Part shown: positions 17,437-26,600 of the stretch, one piece after another | Layout: each line of letters opens with the position of its first letter | How positions within the stretch are numbered: position 1 is the stretch's first letter | Source: Clostridium gelidum | Lineage (GTDB): Bacteria; Bacillota; Clostridia; Clostridiales; Clostridiaceae | Assembly (NCBI RefSeq): GCF_019977655.1 | Contig: NZ_AP024849.1 | Coordinates: forward strand, 2,203,001 to 2,267,000 | Reading direction: 5' to 3' | DNA: 64,000 nt | Made by a program: the position numbers and the translations under genes | Notes under the pieces: generated by a model | Databases searched by the model: none | Told to the model about the DNA's origin: nothing | Seen by the model: only the letters and a program-made list of their open reading frames with translations

Positions 17437-17970
17437 TTAGTTTAATAAGTTCTCTCTTAAGATTTTTAAAGCTGCTCTTTGAGATTTATTTACAGCTTGT
17501 CTTGATATTTTAAATAGCTTTGCAATTTCTATATCTGATAATTGCAAATAAAACTTATAAAATATAATTTCCTTTTGCCTAGGATTTAGTGATGATATTA
17601 AATCATTAAAAATGATATCTGAGTATTCATCATTTTTTTCATTACAGTCAATTATATCTAATATTTCTGTGTCTGATGTAAAACTCAGTGACTCTTTATC
17701 TTTAGATATCTTATGAAATAAGGATATAGACTTGTTGTTAAGACATATATTAATGTACATTAATATATCTTTATCCGTATTAAATTTTTGCTCATCTATT
17801 ACTTTTAAAAGTTCATATAAATATATGGTAAGATCTGTTTCTGCTTCAGGATATTTTAGTTTATAGGTTAGGTATTTAATCTTAGAGCTAAAGTGAGTCA
17901 AAATATCACCAAAAACTTCTTGATTGTTATGGAAGGTTGTAATATTAGATAATAATAAATTTGTAAGCAT
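17437..17970 (-). CDS. UviA/TcdR/BotR-family sigma factor
   Basis: 177 residues. The N-terminal part (about 25-95) resembles sigma region 2 of this group, with the LKYPEAETDLTIYLYELLKV segment. Residues about 125-172 are region 4 with the helix-turn-helix LSDIEIAKLFKISRQAVNKS. The small size, lack of region 3 and this wording fit group 5 sigma factors that drive clostridial toxin or bacteriocin genes (TcdR, BotR, TetR, UviA). AGGAGGTG precedes the ATG. Its own promoter (18012-18040) has the TTTACA/GTTTTAA form that such factors recognise, suggesting positive autoregulation. The holin gene is co-transcribed. No toxin gene is adjacent; the likely targets are the two lysin genes. Confidence 0.85.
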   Translation of the reverse strand: MLTNLLLSNITTFHNNQEVFGDILTHFSSKIKYLTYKLKYPEAETDLTIYLYELLKVIDEQKFNTDKDILMYINICLNNKSISLFHKISKDKESLSFTSDTEILDIIDCNEKNDEYSDIIFNDLISSLNPRQKEIIFYKFYLQLSDIEIAKLFKISRQAVNKSQRAALKILRENLLN

Positions 17971-18011
17971 TTGGCACCTCCTAAATTTTATTAAAAGTTG
18001 TAATTACCTAT

Positions 18012-18040
18012 TAAAACCAATTTATTACATAATGTGTAAA
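18012..18040 (-). promoter_or_regulatory. Group 5 sigma-type promoter of the sigma/holin operon
   Basis: On the minus strand, TTTACA (18040-18035), a 17-base spacer and GTTTTA (18017-18012), about 40 bases before the ATG. The -35 is preceded by AATTTAGG, as at 21191-21199. See the matching sites at 21003-21032 and 21200-21228. Confidence 0.75.
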
Positions 18041-18069
18041 CCTAAATTTAAAAAAAAAGTAAAAAAATA

Positions 18070-18096
18070 ACTAATGCAATCTCATATTGCATTAGT
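18070..18096 (-). terminator. Terminator-like hairpin upstream of the sigma operon
   Basis: ACTAATGCAAT pairs perfectly with ATTGCATTAGT around a 5-base loop. On the minus strand it is followed by TATTTTTTTAC. It would block read-through into the sigma/holin promoter. Confidence 0.7.
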
Positions 18097-18099
18097 CAT

Positions 18100-18765
18100 T
18101 CTAATTAATAACTTCTTTGTGCGCTTTTTTTCAAAACACTATTGGGGAAAAAAAATATTTTTGGATATGTAAATAAAATTTTCAAATAAAAAAGCCCCCA
18201 TAGCCAGGGGACACTTGAGTTAAAGTTTGAATTTAGTAGATCTGCTTTATAGTAGGTGAGAAGAAGTGAGATCAATTTATGAATACATAAAAATCGAGCA
18301 TAATATGATTTAATGCTTAATTTAGGCTTGAATAACTACAAATAAGGCAAATATATCGATTTATTGGATATAAATCGATATAATATTGTTACAGAAGTCA
18401 TATTAGGTAGGAGAGTTAATAATATTTAATAAGCATTTTCTTTATATAGCTCAAACATATCTATTATGATTCTCTAATTTTTATATTACTAAACTCTTTA
18501 AAAACAATGTTTATACATTGTGCACTAATTATTGCCAAGAGATATAAATTTAATATCATCTTTTAACACATTATTATTAATTTTGCGCTAGATTTATTTG
18601 ATATATAGAAATATAAAGTAAATTCCACGTTAAAATAATGGGGATTAATCAAGAAATCATATGTAAAATACTTACTAAATCAAATATTTTTTGCCTTAAA
18701 AAGTTTCTTTGAATTTTGTTATTAACTTTCAAATAACATATTTTTCATGATTAGGAGGTAAAAGA
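18100..18765. other. Intergenic region between the two divergent sigma-factor genes
   Basis: No reading frame of note. It contains a small G+C-rich hairpin (GCCCCCATAGCCAGGGG, about 18188), the perfect inverted repeat at 18352-18382, and AAGTTT...TTTTGTTATTA at 18701-18724, which recurs before the lipoprotein gene. Confidence 0.5.
18352..18382. promoter_or_regulatory. Perfect 12-base inverted repeat, possible operator
   Basis: TATATCGATTTA and TAAATCGATATA are separated by 7 bases in the 800-base gap between the sigma genes. No T-run follows, so a protein-binding site is more likely than a terminator. Confidence 0.45.
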
Positions 18766-19305
18766 ATGAATACTAAGATGTATGATGTAATAAAATTGGC
18801 AAAGATGAATAATAAAGATGCTATGCAATCACTAATTGATAAATTTATGCCTATAATACTAAAATATGAATATAAGTTAAGATATGTTGAAGCAAGAACT
18901 GATTTGATAATCGAATTTATACAATTAATAGATAAGATAGATCTAAGTAAATTCGATAGTGAAAAAGAGGGGACATTTGTAGTTTATGTAAATAAAGCCT
19001 TAATTAGCAGAAGTATTAACCTATTAAAAAAGAATATTATAAATGGAAAACAGAACTCAGAAATATGCATTGATATTATTCCAGATAGAGGAGTAGAAGA
19101 TAATAACTTTGATAACTTTTTAGTAAGAGAAATTCTTTCTAAAAAAATAATAACAGATAAACAAAGGGTTATTCTAATTAATCGATATTTAAGAGATAAG
19201 AGTGATGCAGAGATTGCTTGTGACTTAAAAATAAGCAGACAGGCTGTATGTGAAAATCGGACTAGAGCTATTTCGAAAATAAGAGAGTATCTAAATGTTA
19301 TTTAG
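18766..19305 (+). CDS. Second UviA/TcdR-like sigma factor
   Basis: 179 residues, related in layout to the sigma factor at 17437-17970: region-2-like segment EYKLRYVEARTDLIIEFIQL (compare YPEAETDLTIYLYELL), Ser/Lys-rich middle, and a C-terminal helix-turn-helix KSDAEIACDLKISRQAVCEN. TAGGAGG lies 7-8 bases upstream of the ATG. The recognition helices differ (SRQAVCENRTRA against SRQAVNKSQRAA), so the two may use different promoters or form a cascade. The next gene downstream is a lipoprotein after about 210 bases. Its upstream DNA lacks the TTTACA-17-GTT pattern. Confidence 0.82.
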   Translation: MNTKMYDVIKLAKMNNKDAMQSLIDKFMPIILKYEYKLRYVEARTDLIIEFIQLIDKIDLSKFDSEKEGTFVVYVNKALISRSINLLKKNIINGKQNSEICIDIIPDRGVEDNNFDNFLVREILSKKIITDKQRVILINRYLRDKSDAEIACDLKISRQAVCENRTRAISKIREYLNVI

Positions 19306-19519
19306 TAGAAAGTTAATGATTTGTATTTTGTATACGTTTAGAATTACTGATTTTTTAATTAACACCCTATTTTTTATATTAATAATATCACTAATCATAA
19401 AGATCAAGACTATTTGACGCTTATATTTCAGCAATTACTTTTTATATTAATATTATTCAAAGTTTGTATTTATTTTGTTAATGTATTCATATTATATTAG
19501 ATATGAAAGTGAGGTTATA

Positions 19520-20086
19520 ATGAAAAGATTAAAGTTTTGTTTATTATTTTTCTTAATTTTTTTAATGGCATGCTCATCAAATACTCCTAAGAGTACAAAT
19601 AAATTAGAAGATAATAATAATGAGTCAAGTCAAACTGTCACCAGAAACTATGGTGATACTTCTAAAGAAAAACAGTTATCTTCTGGCGATAGCAAAAAAG
19701 ATAAGGTTTCTTCAGAAGAAAATATTACCGAAAAAATTAAAAATTATATTATTAGTGGTCAAGAAAATAAACCAGAAGCACAAAAAATAAAATGGAGTAA
19801 AACTTTCCTAAATACAGTTGATATTAAAGGGTTATATAAGCAATATATAGCTAATGGAGGTCATATTGACGACTTGGAGAGCTTTGCAAGTTATATGACT
19901 CTAAATGCACCTGTTCAAAGGGATTGGAAAAATCTATTTAGCAAAGATTTATATGACACATATGGGGAAAAAGTTGTTAGATTAGAACATCTGAAAGATG
20001 ATTTATACCAAGCATATATTGTAAAAGAAGGTTTAGAAATACCTTATGTTGTAGTTTCAGCAAGAACCGGTTATTTTCATGGGTAG
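19520..20086 (+). CDS. Lipoprotein of unknown function
   Basis: 188 residues from ATG 19520 (GTGAGG upstream); the in-frame ATGs before it lack ribosome sites. A lipobox (IFLMAC, Cys about 19) follows a basic start and hydrophobic helix. The next 75 residues are a low-complexity Ser/Asn/Lys linker. The folded C-terminal part (about 90-188) includes DIKGLYKQYIANGGHIDDLE and ends YVVVSARTGYFHG. I do not recognise the fold. Its position after a group 5 sigma factor suggests a regulated surface protein. Confidence 0.7.
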   Translation: MKRLKFCLLFFLIFLMACSSNTPKSTNKLEDNNNESSQTVTRNYGDTSKEKQLSSGDSKKDKVSSEENITEKIKNYIISGQENKPEAQKIKWSKTFLNTVDIKGLYKQYIANGGHIDDLESFASYMTLNAPVQRDWKNLFSKDLYDTYGEKVVRLEHLKDDLYQAYIVKEGLEIPYVVVSARTGYFHG

Positions 20087-20208
20087 TTATTTTAGAATAG
20101 TTAAGACATGCATTAGCTTCTATAATTTTACAACGGAGGTTTATTTTTTTCTACTTATAGCTAAAAGCTTCCCGGAACAACAAGTCAAATTTGTGGTATT
20201 CTTAAATA

Positions 20209-20247
20209 CAAAAAAATCGGCAGTAGCTGTTGCTACTACTGCCGATT
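20209..20247 (-). terminator. Terminator of the LysM lysin gene
   Basis: A perfect 12-bp stem (AATCGGCAGTAG with CTACTGCCGATT) around a 9-base loop. On the minus strand it is followed by TTTTTTTG. It is the 3' end signal for the gene at 20339-20944. Confidence 0.9.
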
Positions 20248-20338
20248 AGGTTTTGTATATCTAATATCTATGATGTATAGAAACTGGAGTAAATTTAGAA
20301 TATACGCTTTAGTTACGTCGTGAAAATTTACAAATCAT

Positions 20339-20944
20339 TTATTTTACTCGTAGAACTTGTCCTACTTTAATGAGATTAGGGTTTGTAATTCCATTCCATG
20401 CTTGAAGTTGAGCAACTGTAACGCCAAATTTTGCAGCAATTCCACTTAAAGTATCACCAGATTTAACAGTATATGTGGTAGTACCTGATGGAGTAGTTCC
20501 GCTAAGGGCACTATACCATTGTTCAGCCCAAACACCTCTTTTAGGTTGGTTAGGATTAGCAGGTCTTTCATAGTTGTTTATAAATACCTTTGCTAAATAA
20601 GTAGGAGTGCTTGTACTTTTAATGAATTGTTTAAAAGTCAGTGGATACGCTTTTGTTGAATAAAATTGTTGACTATTTTCAAGTTCCCATTGTATTCTTC
20701 TACATTGTGTGTCAACAGTTCTGTAATCTAGTCCATTTTGATTCGCCCAAGTAGTAAGAACAGATTTGGGAGTCCATTGTACTAAGCCGTATCCACCACC
20801 ACCACTGGTTTCATTTATATCTGGGATAATCCCAGATTCTCCTTGCATATTTCCAAGCATTCCGCAAATAGAATTACTTGTCCACCCTTTGTTTTTAAAA
20901 AATGAATATACATATTTTGCATTGTCATTCATGTTATTTGCCAT
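20339..20944 (-). CDS. Phage-type lysozyme with C-terminal LysM domain (endolysin)
   Basis: 201 residues. Residues about 5-145 match the phage tail lysozyme family (Phage_lysozyme2): AKYVYSFFKNKGWTSNSICG, MLGNMQGESGI with the likely catalytic Glu at 36, GGGGYGLVQWTP and the later NNYERPANP. Residues about 157-201 are one LysM repeat (TYTVKSGDTLSGIAAKFGVT). The protein should cut glycan strands of peptidoglycan. There is no signal peptide, so release needs a holin or cell lysis. GGAGGTC precedes the ATG by about 8 bases. Its promoter (21003-21032) has the TTTACA-17-GTTATTA form shared with the sigma/holin operon. Confidence 0.88.
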   Translation of the reverse strand: MANNMNDNAKYVYSFFKNKGWTSNSICGMLGNMQGESGIIPDINETSGGGGYGLVQWTPKSVLTTWANQNGLDYRTVDTQCRRIQWELENSQQFYSTKAYPLTFKQFIKSTSTPTYLAKVFINNYERPANPNQPKRGVWAEQWYSALSGTTPSGTTTYTVKSGDTLSGIAAKFGVTVAQLQAWNGITNPNLIKVGQVLRVK

Positions 20945-21002
20945 TTTATATGACCTCCTTAAATAATTTGTAAAATTATCAGCGCTGTATAACTTTCACT
21001 AA

Positions 21003-21032
21003 TAATAACGTTTTATTTTTCAAATATGTAAA
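21003..21032 (-). promoter_or_regulatory. Group 5 sigma-type promoter of the LysM lysin gene
   Basis: Minus strand: TTTACA (21032-21027), a 17-base spacer, GTTATTA (21009-21003), about 59 bases before the ATG. Confidence 0.72.
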
Positions 21033-21038
21033 CTTGAA

Positions 21039-21050
21039 GGGGTCAGACCC
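21039..21050. repeat. REP-like palindrome GGGGTCAGACCC
   Basis: GGGTC-A-GACCC is a compact palindrome next to the -35 of the lysin promoter. The wording is common in clostridial DNA near Y1/REP transposases. A single copy was seen in this window. Confidence 0.45.
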
Positions 21051-21106
21051 TTGTGTAAAAATTACCAGGTACAAACTAAAATTAATATATATATAGATGA
21101 AAATAG

Positions 21107-21143
21107 CAGATAAGATTAAGTAATAAAATCTTATCTGTTTTTT
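21107..21143 (+). terminator. Terminator between the divergent lysin genes
   Basis: CAGATAAGATT pairs with AATCTTATCTG around a 9-base loop, then TTTTTTCTTC. The 3' arm plus tail recurs near 6588-6640, so it may be part of a dispersed sequence. It insulates the amidase gene from upstream transcription. Confidence 0.75.
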
Positions 21144-21199
21144 CTTCTTAAATATTTAATGTTGTTTGAAACATAAAAAATCATATCTTTAATTTTAGG

Positions 21200-21228
21200 T
21201 TTACAAAATTAAACGAGAAATTGTTTAA
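21200..21228 (+). promoter_or_regulatory. Group 5 sigma-type promoter of the amidase lysin gene
   Basis: TTTACA (21200-21205), a 17-base spacer, GTTTAA (21223-21228), about 68 bases before the ATG. AATTTTAGG precedes the -35 as in the sigma/holin promoter. Confidence 0.75.
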
Positions 21229-21295
21229 GTATTTGTAAAGCAAATGAGTTAGCTAACAAATTTATTTTAATTATTAATTGAAAGGATATGATAAT

Positions 21296-22174
21296 ATGGG
21301 AAAAATTCAAGAAGCAACACAATGGATGATTAACTTAGCGAACGATAACAGCCATGGATATGATCAAACATATAGATGGGGAGAACGTGGTGATTACGAT
21401 TGCTCTTCTGCCGTTATTACTGCATGGCAGACTGCTGGTGTTCCAGTAAAAAGCAATGGTGCAACTTATACTGGTAATATGAGGAGTGTTTTTCTTAAAT
21501 GCGGTTTCTCTGATGTAACATCATCCATAGTATTGTCAAATGGATCTGGATTACAACGTGGTGATGTATTACTAAATTCATCTTCACATACTGCAATGTA
21601 TATTGGAAATGGACAAATTGTTCATGCCAGCATAAATGAAAATGGTGGAACAACAGGAGGAACAGCTGGAGATCAAACAGGTAAAGAAATTTGTACTAGA
21701 AGCTATTATAATAAACCTTGGAATTATATTCTTAGATATAATGAAGGTAGTGATACTCCTACACCAGATGTTAATACAATTATTCAATCTGGACAAGTTC
21801 AAGCAAACAGGTTTGCTGGATGTAATATTGATACTGATGGCGCTAGAGGTGCTGAAACAAAAAAAGCAGGTATTAAAGTTTTACAGCATGCTTTAAATTT
21901 AGATTATAATGCAGGTATTGCTGTAGATGGAATTTGGGGTGCTGCGTCAAGTAATGCCTTAGGAAGTCATTATGTAAAGAGTGGAGAAACTCAATACATG
22001 GTTACTGCAGCTGAAATTCTAGTAATGTTAAGAGGATATAATTCAAATGGAGTAGAATATCCAGGAACATTTGGTTCAGGACTTAAATCAGCAATAACTT
22101 CGTTCCAAAGTGCTAATGGCTTATCTGTAGATGGTATGTGTGGCAGAAATACTTTCCTTTCACTAATCAGCTAA
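21296..22174 (+). CDS. Phage-type peptidoglycan amidohydrolase (NlpC/P60-like) with peptidoglycan-binding end
   Basis: 292 residues from ATG 21296, with GAAAGGA upstream. Residues 1-155 match the phage amidase_5/NlpC-P60 type: YRWGERGDYDCSSAVITAW with catalytic Cys at 36, and SSHTAMYIGNGQIVHAS with His near 100. A linker (about 155-170) leads to a wall-binding region: a central segment ending AVDGIWGAASSNALG and a peptidoglycan_binding_1 repeat at about 228-290 (LKSAITSFQSANGLSVDG). No signal peptide. It should cleave peptide bonds in the wall, complementing the glycan-cutting lysin encoded divergently. Both have the same unusual promoter as the sigma/holin operon. Confidence 0.87.
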   Translation: MGKIQEATQWMINLANDNSHGYDQTYRWGERGDYDCSSAVITAWQTAGVPVKSNGATYTGNMRSVFLKCGFSDVTSSIVLSNGSGLQRGDVLLNSSSHTAMYIGNGQIVHASINENGGTTGGTAGDQTGKEICTRSYYNKPWNYILRYNEGSDTPTPDVNTIIQSGQVQANRFAGCNIDTDGARGAETKKAGIKVLQHALNLDYNAGIAVDGIWGAASSNALGSHYVKSGETQYMVTAAEILVMLRGYNSNGVEYPGTFGSGLKSAITSFQSANGLSVDGMCGRNTFLSLIS

Positions 22175-22209
22175 TAAAGTTAAAATATTTCTAACTTAAT
22201 AATTAAATG

Positions 22210-22251
22210 AAAAAAGTCATCTAGACATTAAAATATCTAGATGACTTTTTT
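22210..22251. terminator. Bidirectional terminator between convergent genes
   Basis: A perfect 16-bp stem (AAAAAAGTCATCTAGA with TCTAGATGACTTTTTT) serves the amidase gene on one strand and the lipoprotein gene on the other. Confidence 0.93.
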
Positions 22252-22279
22252 ATAAAATAAATATGCTGAATATTTATTT

Positions 22280-22924
22280 TTACCCGAATTCATGTCCTGG
22301 TATCCCATTATTAACATAAGTCTTACCTTCTAATGGTTTGAATCCAGATATCTCTATATCGGTTACAACAGGATATGCATTATGATTATTTGGAAATGTA
22401 AAGGCAAGAGTATAATTCTTTCCATAAAAACTAGCTTTCATTCCATCGCCTGTAAAAACTGCTGTATTTGTAAGGAAAATAACTTTTTTATTTTCTTTTT
22501 TTCCATCTGACTCATTTACTTCATAAACAGTAAAATCAAAAGAAGTATTAGTTATATTAGAAATTACAACTTCACAATAATTTTTTAGGATATTATCTCC
22601 GAAACTCCTATTATCAAAATAAATGCCGTCATGCAATTTAACTTTACTATTTACTTTAGTTATTTTTTGAGAGACATTATTTTTATCTTTTACTACTTGT
22701 TTATTTGGATCTGTTTCAGTAGACTTTAATGTTTCTTCTTTTTCATGAGCACTATTTTGCTCATTAGTAGATTGTATTGGATTATTAATATCTTTTGAAC
22801 TATCTTCTAAAGTTTGGTTACCATTAGTAGTTTGTATAGATTCATTTGCTTTTTTATCACTATTACAACCAACTAAAATGAGAATTAAACTTAAACATAA
22901 TGTCAAAACTAATTTTTTTTTCAT
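22280..22924 (-). CDS. Lipoprotein of unknown function
   Basis: 214 residues. Basic start, hydrophobic helix and lipobox LILVGC (Cys about 20). Then a 70-residue Asn/Ser/Lys/Glu linker and a folded part (about 88-214) of beta character, with FDFTVYEVNESDGKKENKKV and KASFYGKNYTLAFTF. I do not recognise the fold. An AAAGGAGT ribosome site lies about 9 bases upstream. It is convergent with the amidase gene; nothing shows it is part of the sigma regulon, since the TTTACA at about 23105 on this strand lacks the matching -10. Confidence 0.72.
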   Translation of the reverse strand: MKKKLVLTLCLSLILILVGCNSDKKANESIQTTNGNQTLEDSSKDINNPIQSTNEQNSAHEKEETLKSTETDPNKQVVKDKNNVSQKITKVNSKVKLHDGIYFDNRSFGDNILKNYCEVVISNITNTSFDFTVYEVNESDGKKENKKVIFLTNTAVFTGDGMKASFYGKNYTLAFTFPNNHNAYPVVTDIEISGFKPLEGKTYVNNGIPGHEFG

Positions 22925-23452
22925 AATTCAAACTCCTTTAATTTAAAAATTAATAATCATATATATGCTAATAAATTTAGTTCATCAAAATTAGATTTCT
23001 ATATTTAGAAAGAACTAAGATAGAAATCAAGTAAATTATGAATTTTATTAATTAGATCATATATATAATATTATAATAAATTTATATATTTGATACACAT
23101 ATTACATGTAAAAAGTTAAAAAAATTACCGGGGATTAACTTTTAAGTCATTGTATAAATATATAAGGAGTTTATAATCTTAGATCTTACATCTAAAGCGT
23201 ATGTAAGGTCTTATTTTTTCTATAGGAAATTTATAATAAAGCCAAATATGTGGATAATGCTGAGAGATAGCAGAAACACATAGTCTGCGAAGTAGATTTA
23301 AATATGGACAAACAATGAACAAGCTAATAATATAAGTATTATGATTAAAAATAAAATAACATGAACAAAATATCACAAGAAATAGTTTATTTACATAATT
23401 TCATGAAACAGATGCCAGTGAAAAAATTTGATTAAAGAAAAGAAAAAGATAA
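22925..23452. other. Intergenic region
   Basis: Holds one orphan terminator (23181-23219) and about 230 bases of unrecognised, possibly decayed DNA before an Rpn remnant. Confidence 0.5.
23181..23219 (+). terminator. Orphan terminator
   Basis: AGATCTTACAT pairs with ATGTAAGGTCT (one G-U pair) around a 9-base loop, then TATTTTTTC. No gene ends upstream on this strand, so it is probably a relic. Confidence 0.65.
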
Positions 23453-23641
23453 ATGAAAAAAGAAAACATGGAAGAAATGAAAGAAAAGGTTGAGAAAGAA
23501 ACAAGAAAACAAGATAAAATTGAAATTGTTAAAAATGCTATTAATTTAGGGTTGGATGATGAATCTATTAGTAAATTAATAGGATTAAGTATAGAAGAAG
23601 TAGCTAAAATGAGAGTGAAAAAAGGACTCATTACAAAATAA
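23453..23641 (+). pseudogene. C-terminal fragment of an Rpn-family nuclease/transposase
   Basis: Sixty-two residues, KKENMEEMKEKVEKETRKQ through LIGLSIEEVAKMRVKKG, nearly identical to the tail at 14475-14657. The PD-(D/E)XK catalytic domain is missing and no ribosome site precedes it. The parent family (Rpn, formerly transposase_31) promotes RecA-independent recombination in E. coli. Confidence 0.75.
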
Positions 23642-23666
23642 TAATTAAGTAACAAGTCCATCTGAT

Positions 23667-26600
23667 TTAAACAAAATTCTTTAAATATTTACGTATCAAC
23701 TCAGCATTCATAGGTTCACATTTAATGCTTGTCCCTATCAAAGCATTATCAGTATTTTTAGTTTCTAGAATTGGAGCCATTGTACTAGTTCTAATTTGAA
23801 AGTTTTCATTTGGATTACTTTTCACTGTTTGGAATAGCGATTCTAATAATTTTAAAGGATGTTCATTATCTGATTTAAATAGATTTTCTTTCCAAGTAGC
23901 ATAATCTATACTTTTAGTTTCATACCCACATTCGTTAACTATATTTCCCAATTCTTTAACAGATATATTAACACTATTTAATAAGTTATATGCTTTTCCA
24001 TATGATTTACCTTGTTTTGAAATATATATTATGGCTTCAGCTATATAATCTACTTGAGTCATGTGTATTTTCATATCTATATCTGGATATGTTTTTGTTT
24101 GAATCATAGATTTAATTGTTCTACTAACTGAATCACTATACTTCCATATACCAGTTTTATTATCTCCAGTGATTTCTCCTGGACGATATATTGCTGCTCT
24201 TAATCCTCTTTCTCTTGCAATATGAATTATATTTTCAGATACCCATTTAGTTTCACTATATGATAAGTAATATCCTATACAACTTGAAAGCGGATCGTCT
24301 TCTGATACTATTCTATTAAAATGACTTGGATTATCAAAAACGCTATATGAAGATATATAGTTATAGTATTTTTGTTTTCCTTCACAAGCAAATTGAATAG
24401 TTTTAACTGTTCCTGATACATTAGTATCTTTTAATTTCTCATATGGATATACAAAGTTAAGTAGCGCTCCATTATGATATACGGTATCTATAATTTCAGT
24501 AAGATGTTTGTATGTTCCTTCTTCTATTCCTAATAATGGTTTATCAAGAGAGCCCATTACTGGAATAATATTTTCCTTATACTCATCTTTCCACAATTTG
24601 TAGTATTCCATATTTTCCTTTAATCTTCTAAAACCATCTTCTTGATTTTTTGCTCTTACATGACAATAAAGTTTTGCTTTAGTTTCAATTATTAAGGTGT
24701 TAATCAAATATGCTCCAACAAATCCAGTAGTCCCAGTTATAAAAACATTCTTCATAAGAGGATTTTCAGTTTCATACTTTTTAGCATAAACACTTTCATC
24801 TAACTTAACTTCATCATATAAATAATTTTTATCTTTCTCCAATATGGTTACATCTTCTCCACTTAGAGTTATATCAATATAGTCCCCTATCTTTTTTATT
24901 GTGGGATTATCGTATATAAATGATATTGGAATATTTATAGAAAATACATTTTCTATATTAGTTGTAAGACCTAGTACTTCTAAGGAATCCATTCCTAAAT
25001 TTAATAAGTTATCATTACTTCTAGCTTTATGTGAAAATTCTTTATCAATAATATCACCTAATTTCTTTTCTGTTTCTGTACTATATTCTATAACCTCATT
25101 ATTTCTACTAGAATTATCTTTTTCACCTAAATTTATTAAATTCAATTTTCCTTCTCTATATAAATTAGCAGACTTCAGTATTGATATTTTCCCATTATCA
25201 GACCTTGGAAGTGTTTCTTCTTTTATAAATCCAACATGGTAAGGTGATATTTCAAAGTGTTTTGATACACAGGAATTTATTTTATCTACTAATTCATTCA
25301 AATTGCTATCATTTGCTATCTTTTCAGATATCTCGTGAATAATAATTAATTTTTCTTTGCCCTCCTTTAGTACTGAAAATGAAATTATAGAGGAATGATT
25401 TAAATTAGGTATTTCCTCCTTTAGTTTTATTGCAATATCATTTGGTAATATGTTTACTCCATTAATAATAATAAGTTCTTTTATACGTCCTGTAATGTAT
25501 ATGGTTTTATTTTTTATAATACCTAAATCTCCTGTACGAAGAAAATTTCCATCATAACCCTTTAATTTCGCATTAAAGGTCTCATTTGTTGCAGTAGTAT
25601 TATTATAATAACCTTGAGCTACACAAGGTCCTTGTATCCATAATTCTCCGAACTCATCTACTTCACATTCTTCAAGAGTAGTTGGATTTACAACTTTTAT
25701 GATTATATCCTTTATAGCCTCTCCATTACCTACAAATTGAATTTTACGTGCAGTATTGTTACTAGCTAAAGCCAATTTCCCATTTTGATACTCATCAAAA
25801 TCAATCTCTATTTTCTGAGATTCTGAATAATAAGTGCCTGATGTTATTCCACAGGTAGATTCTGCTAGACCATATCCTATTACGAATTTATTTGTAGTAA
25901 CTCCTAATTCTTTATATGAATCAGCAAACTTTTTAATAGTTGAATAGTTAACTAACTCAGAACCATTTAAGAATGTCTTTACATTTGATAAGTTAATGCC
26001 CTTTAGTTTACTAGCAGGTACTAACTTTGGATAAGATTCATAAACTGAGTTTGGTGCAATGGTACTATCTGCTTTAAAGTCACTCATTGCTTCAAACCAT
26101 CTTGAAGGTTTTTCAAGAAATGCATTTGGTGACATAATTCCAACAGAAAATTCTTTATCTAATGCAGGGATAAAAATTAAATATGCAAGACCTAGGTTAT
26201 GAAAGAAAGGAACCCAACCAAATAGCCTTTCACTATGCCTAGATTCCTTACTTAAATTAGCAAGGCTTATTATATTTCCATAAGATACCATTACCCCTTT
26301 GGGATCGCTAGTTGAACCCGAAGAATACTGAATATATATAATATCATTTAAGGATAATTCTTCTGGTATGAAATCTTTATCTTCATTGCATTTTTTAGGA
26401 TTAATCACTTGTAAGTCCTCTAATAAATTATATTTTTCTAAAATTGAATAAACCTCATTTTCAATCAAATCTCCACATAATATAAATTTAGGATTACAAG
26501 ATTCCAAAACTGATAAAAATCTCATCATTTTATTAGAATCTGTTGGTGGTGGAATTATTGTAAATATTGTTCCTGCCAATACTGATCCTAAAACTGATAG

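Noticed and set aside
17203..22174. Prophage interpretation of the holin/lysin region
   Set aside because: No capsid, portal, terminase, integrase or attachment site; genes are on both strands with individual promoters and terminators.
23085..23110. TTTACA on the minus strand before the lipoprotein gene at 22280
   Set aside because: The base pattern 17 bases later is ATATAT, not GTT-type, so it is not counted in the sigma regulon.
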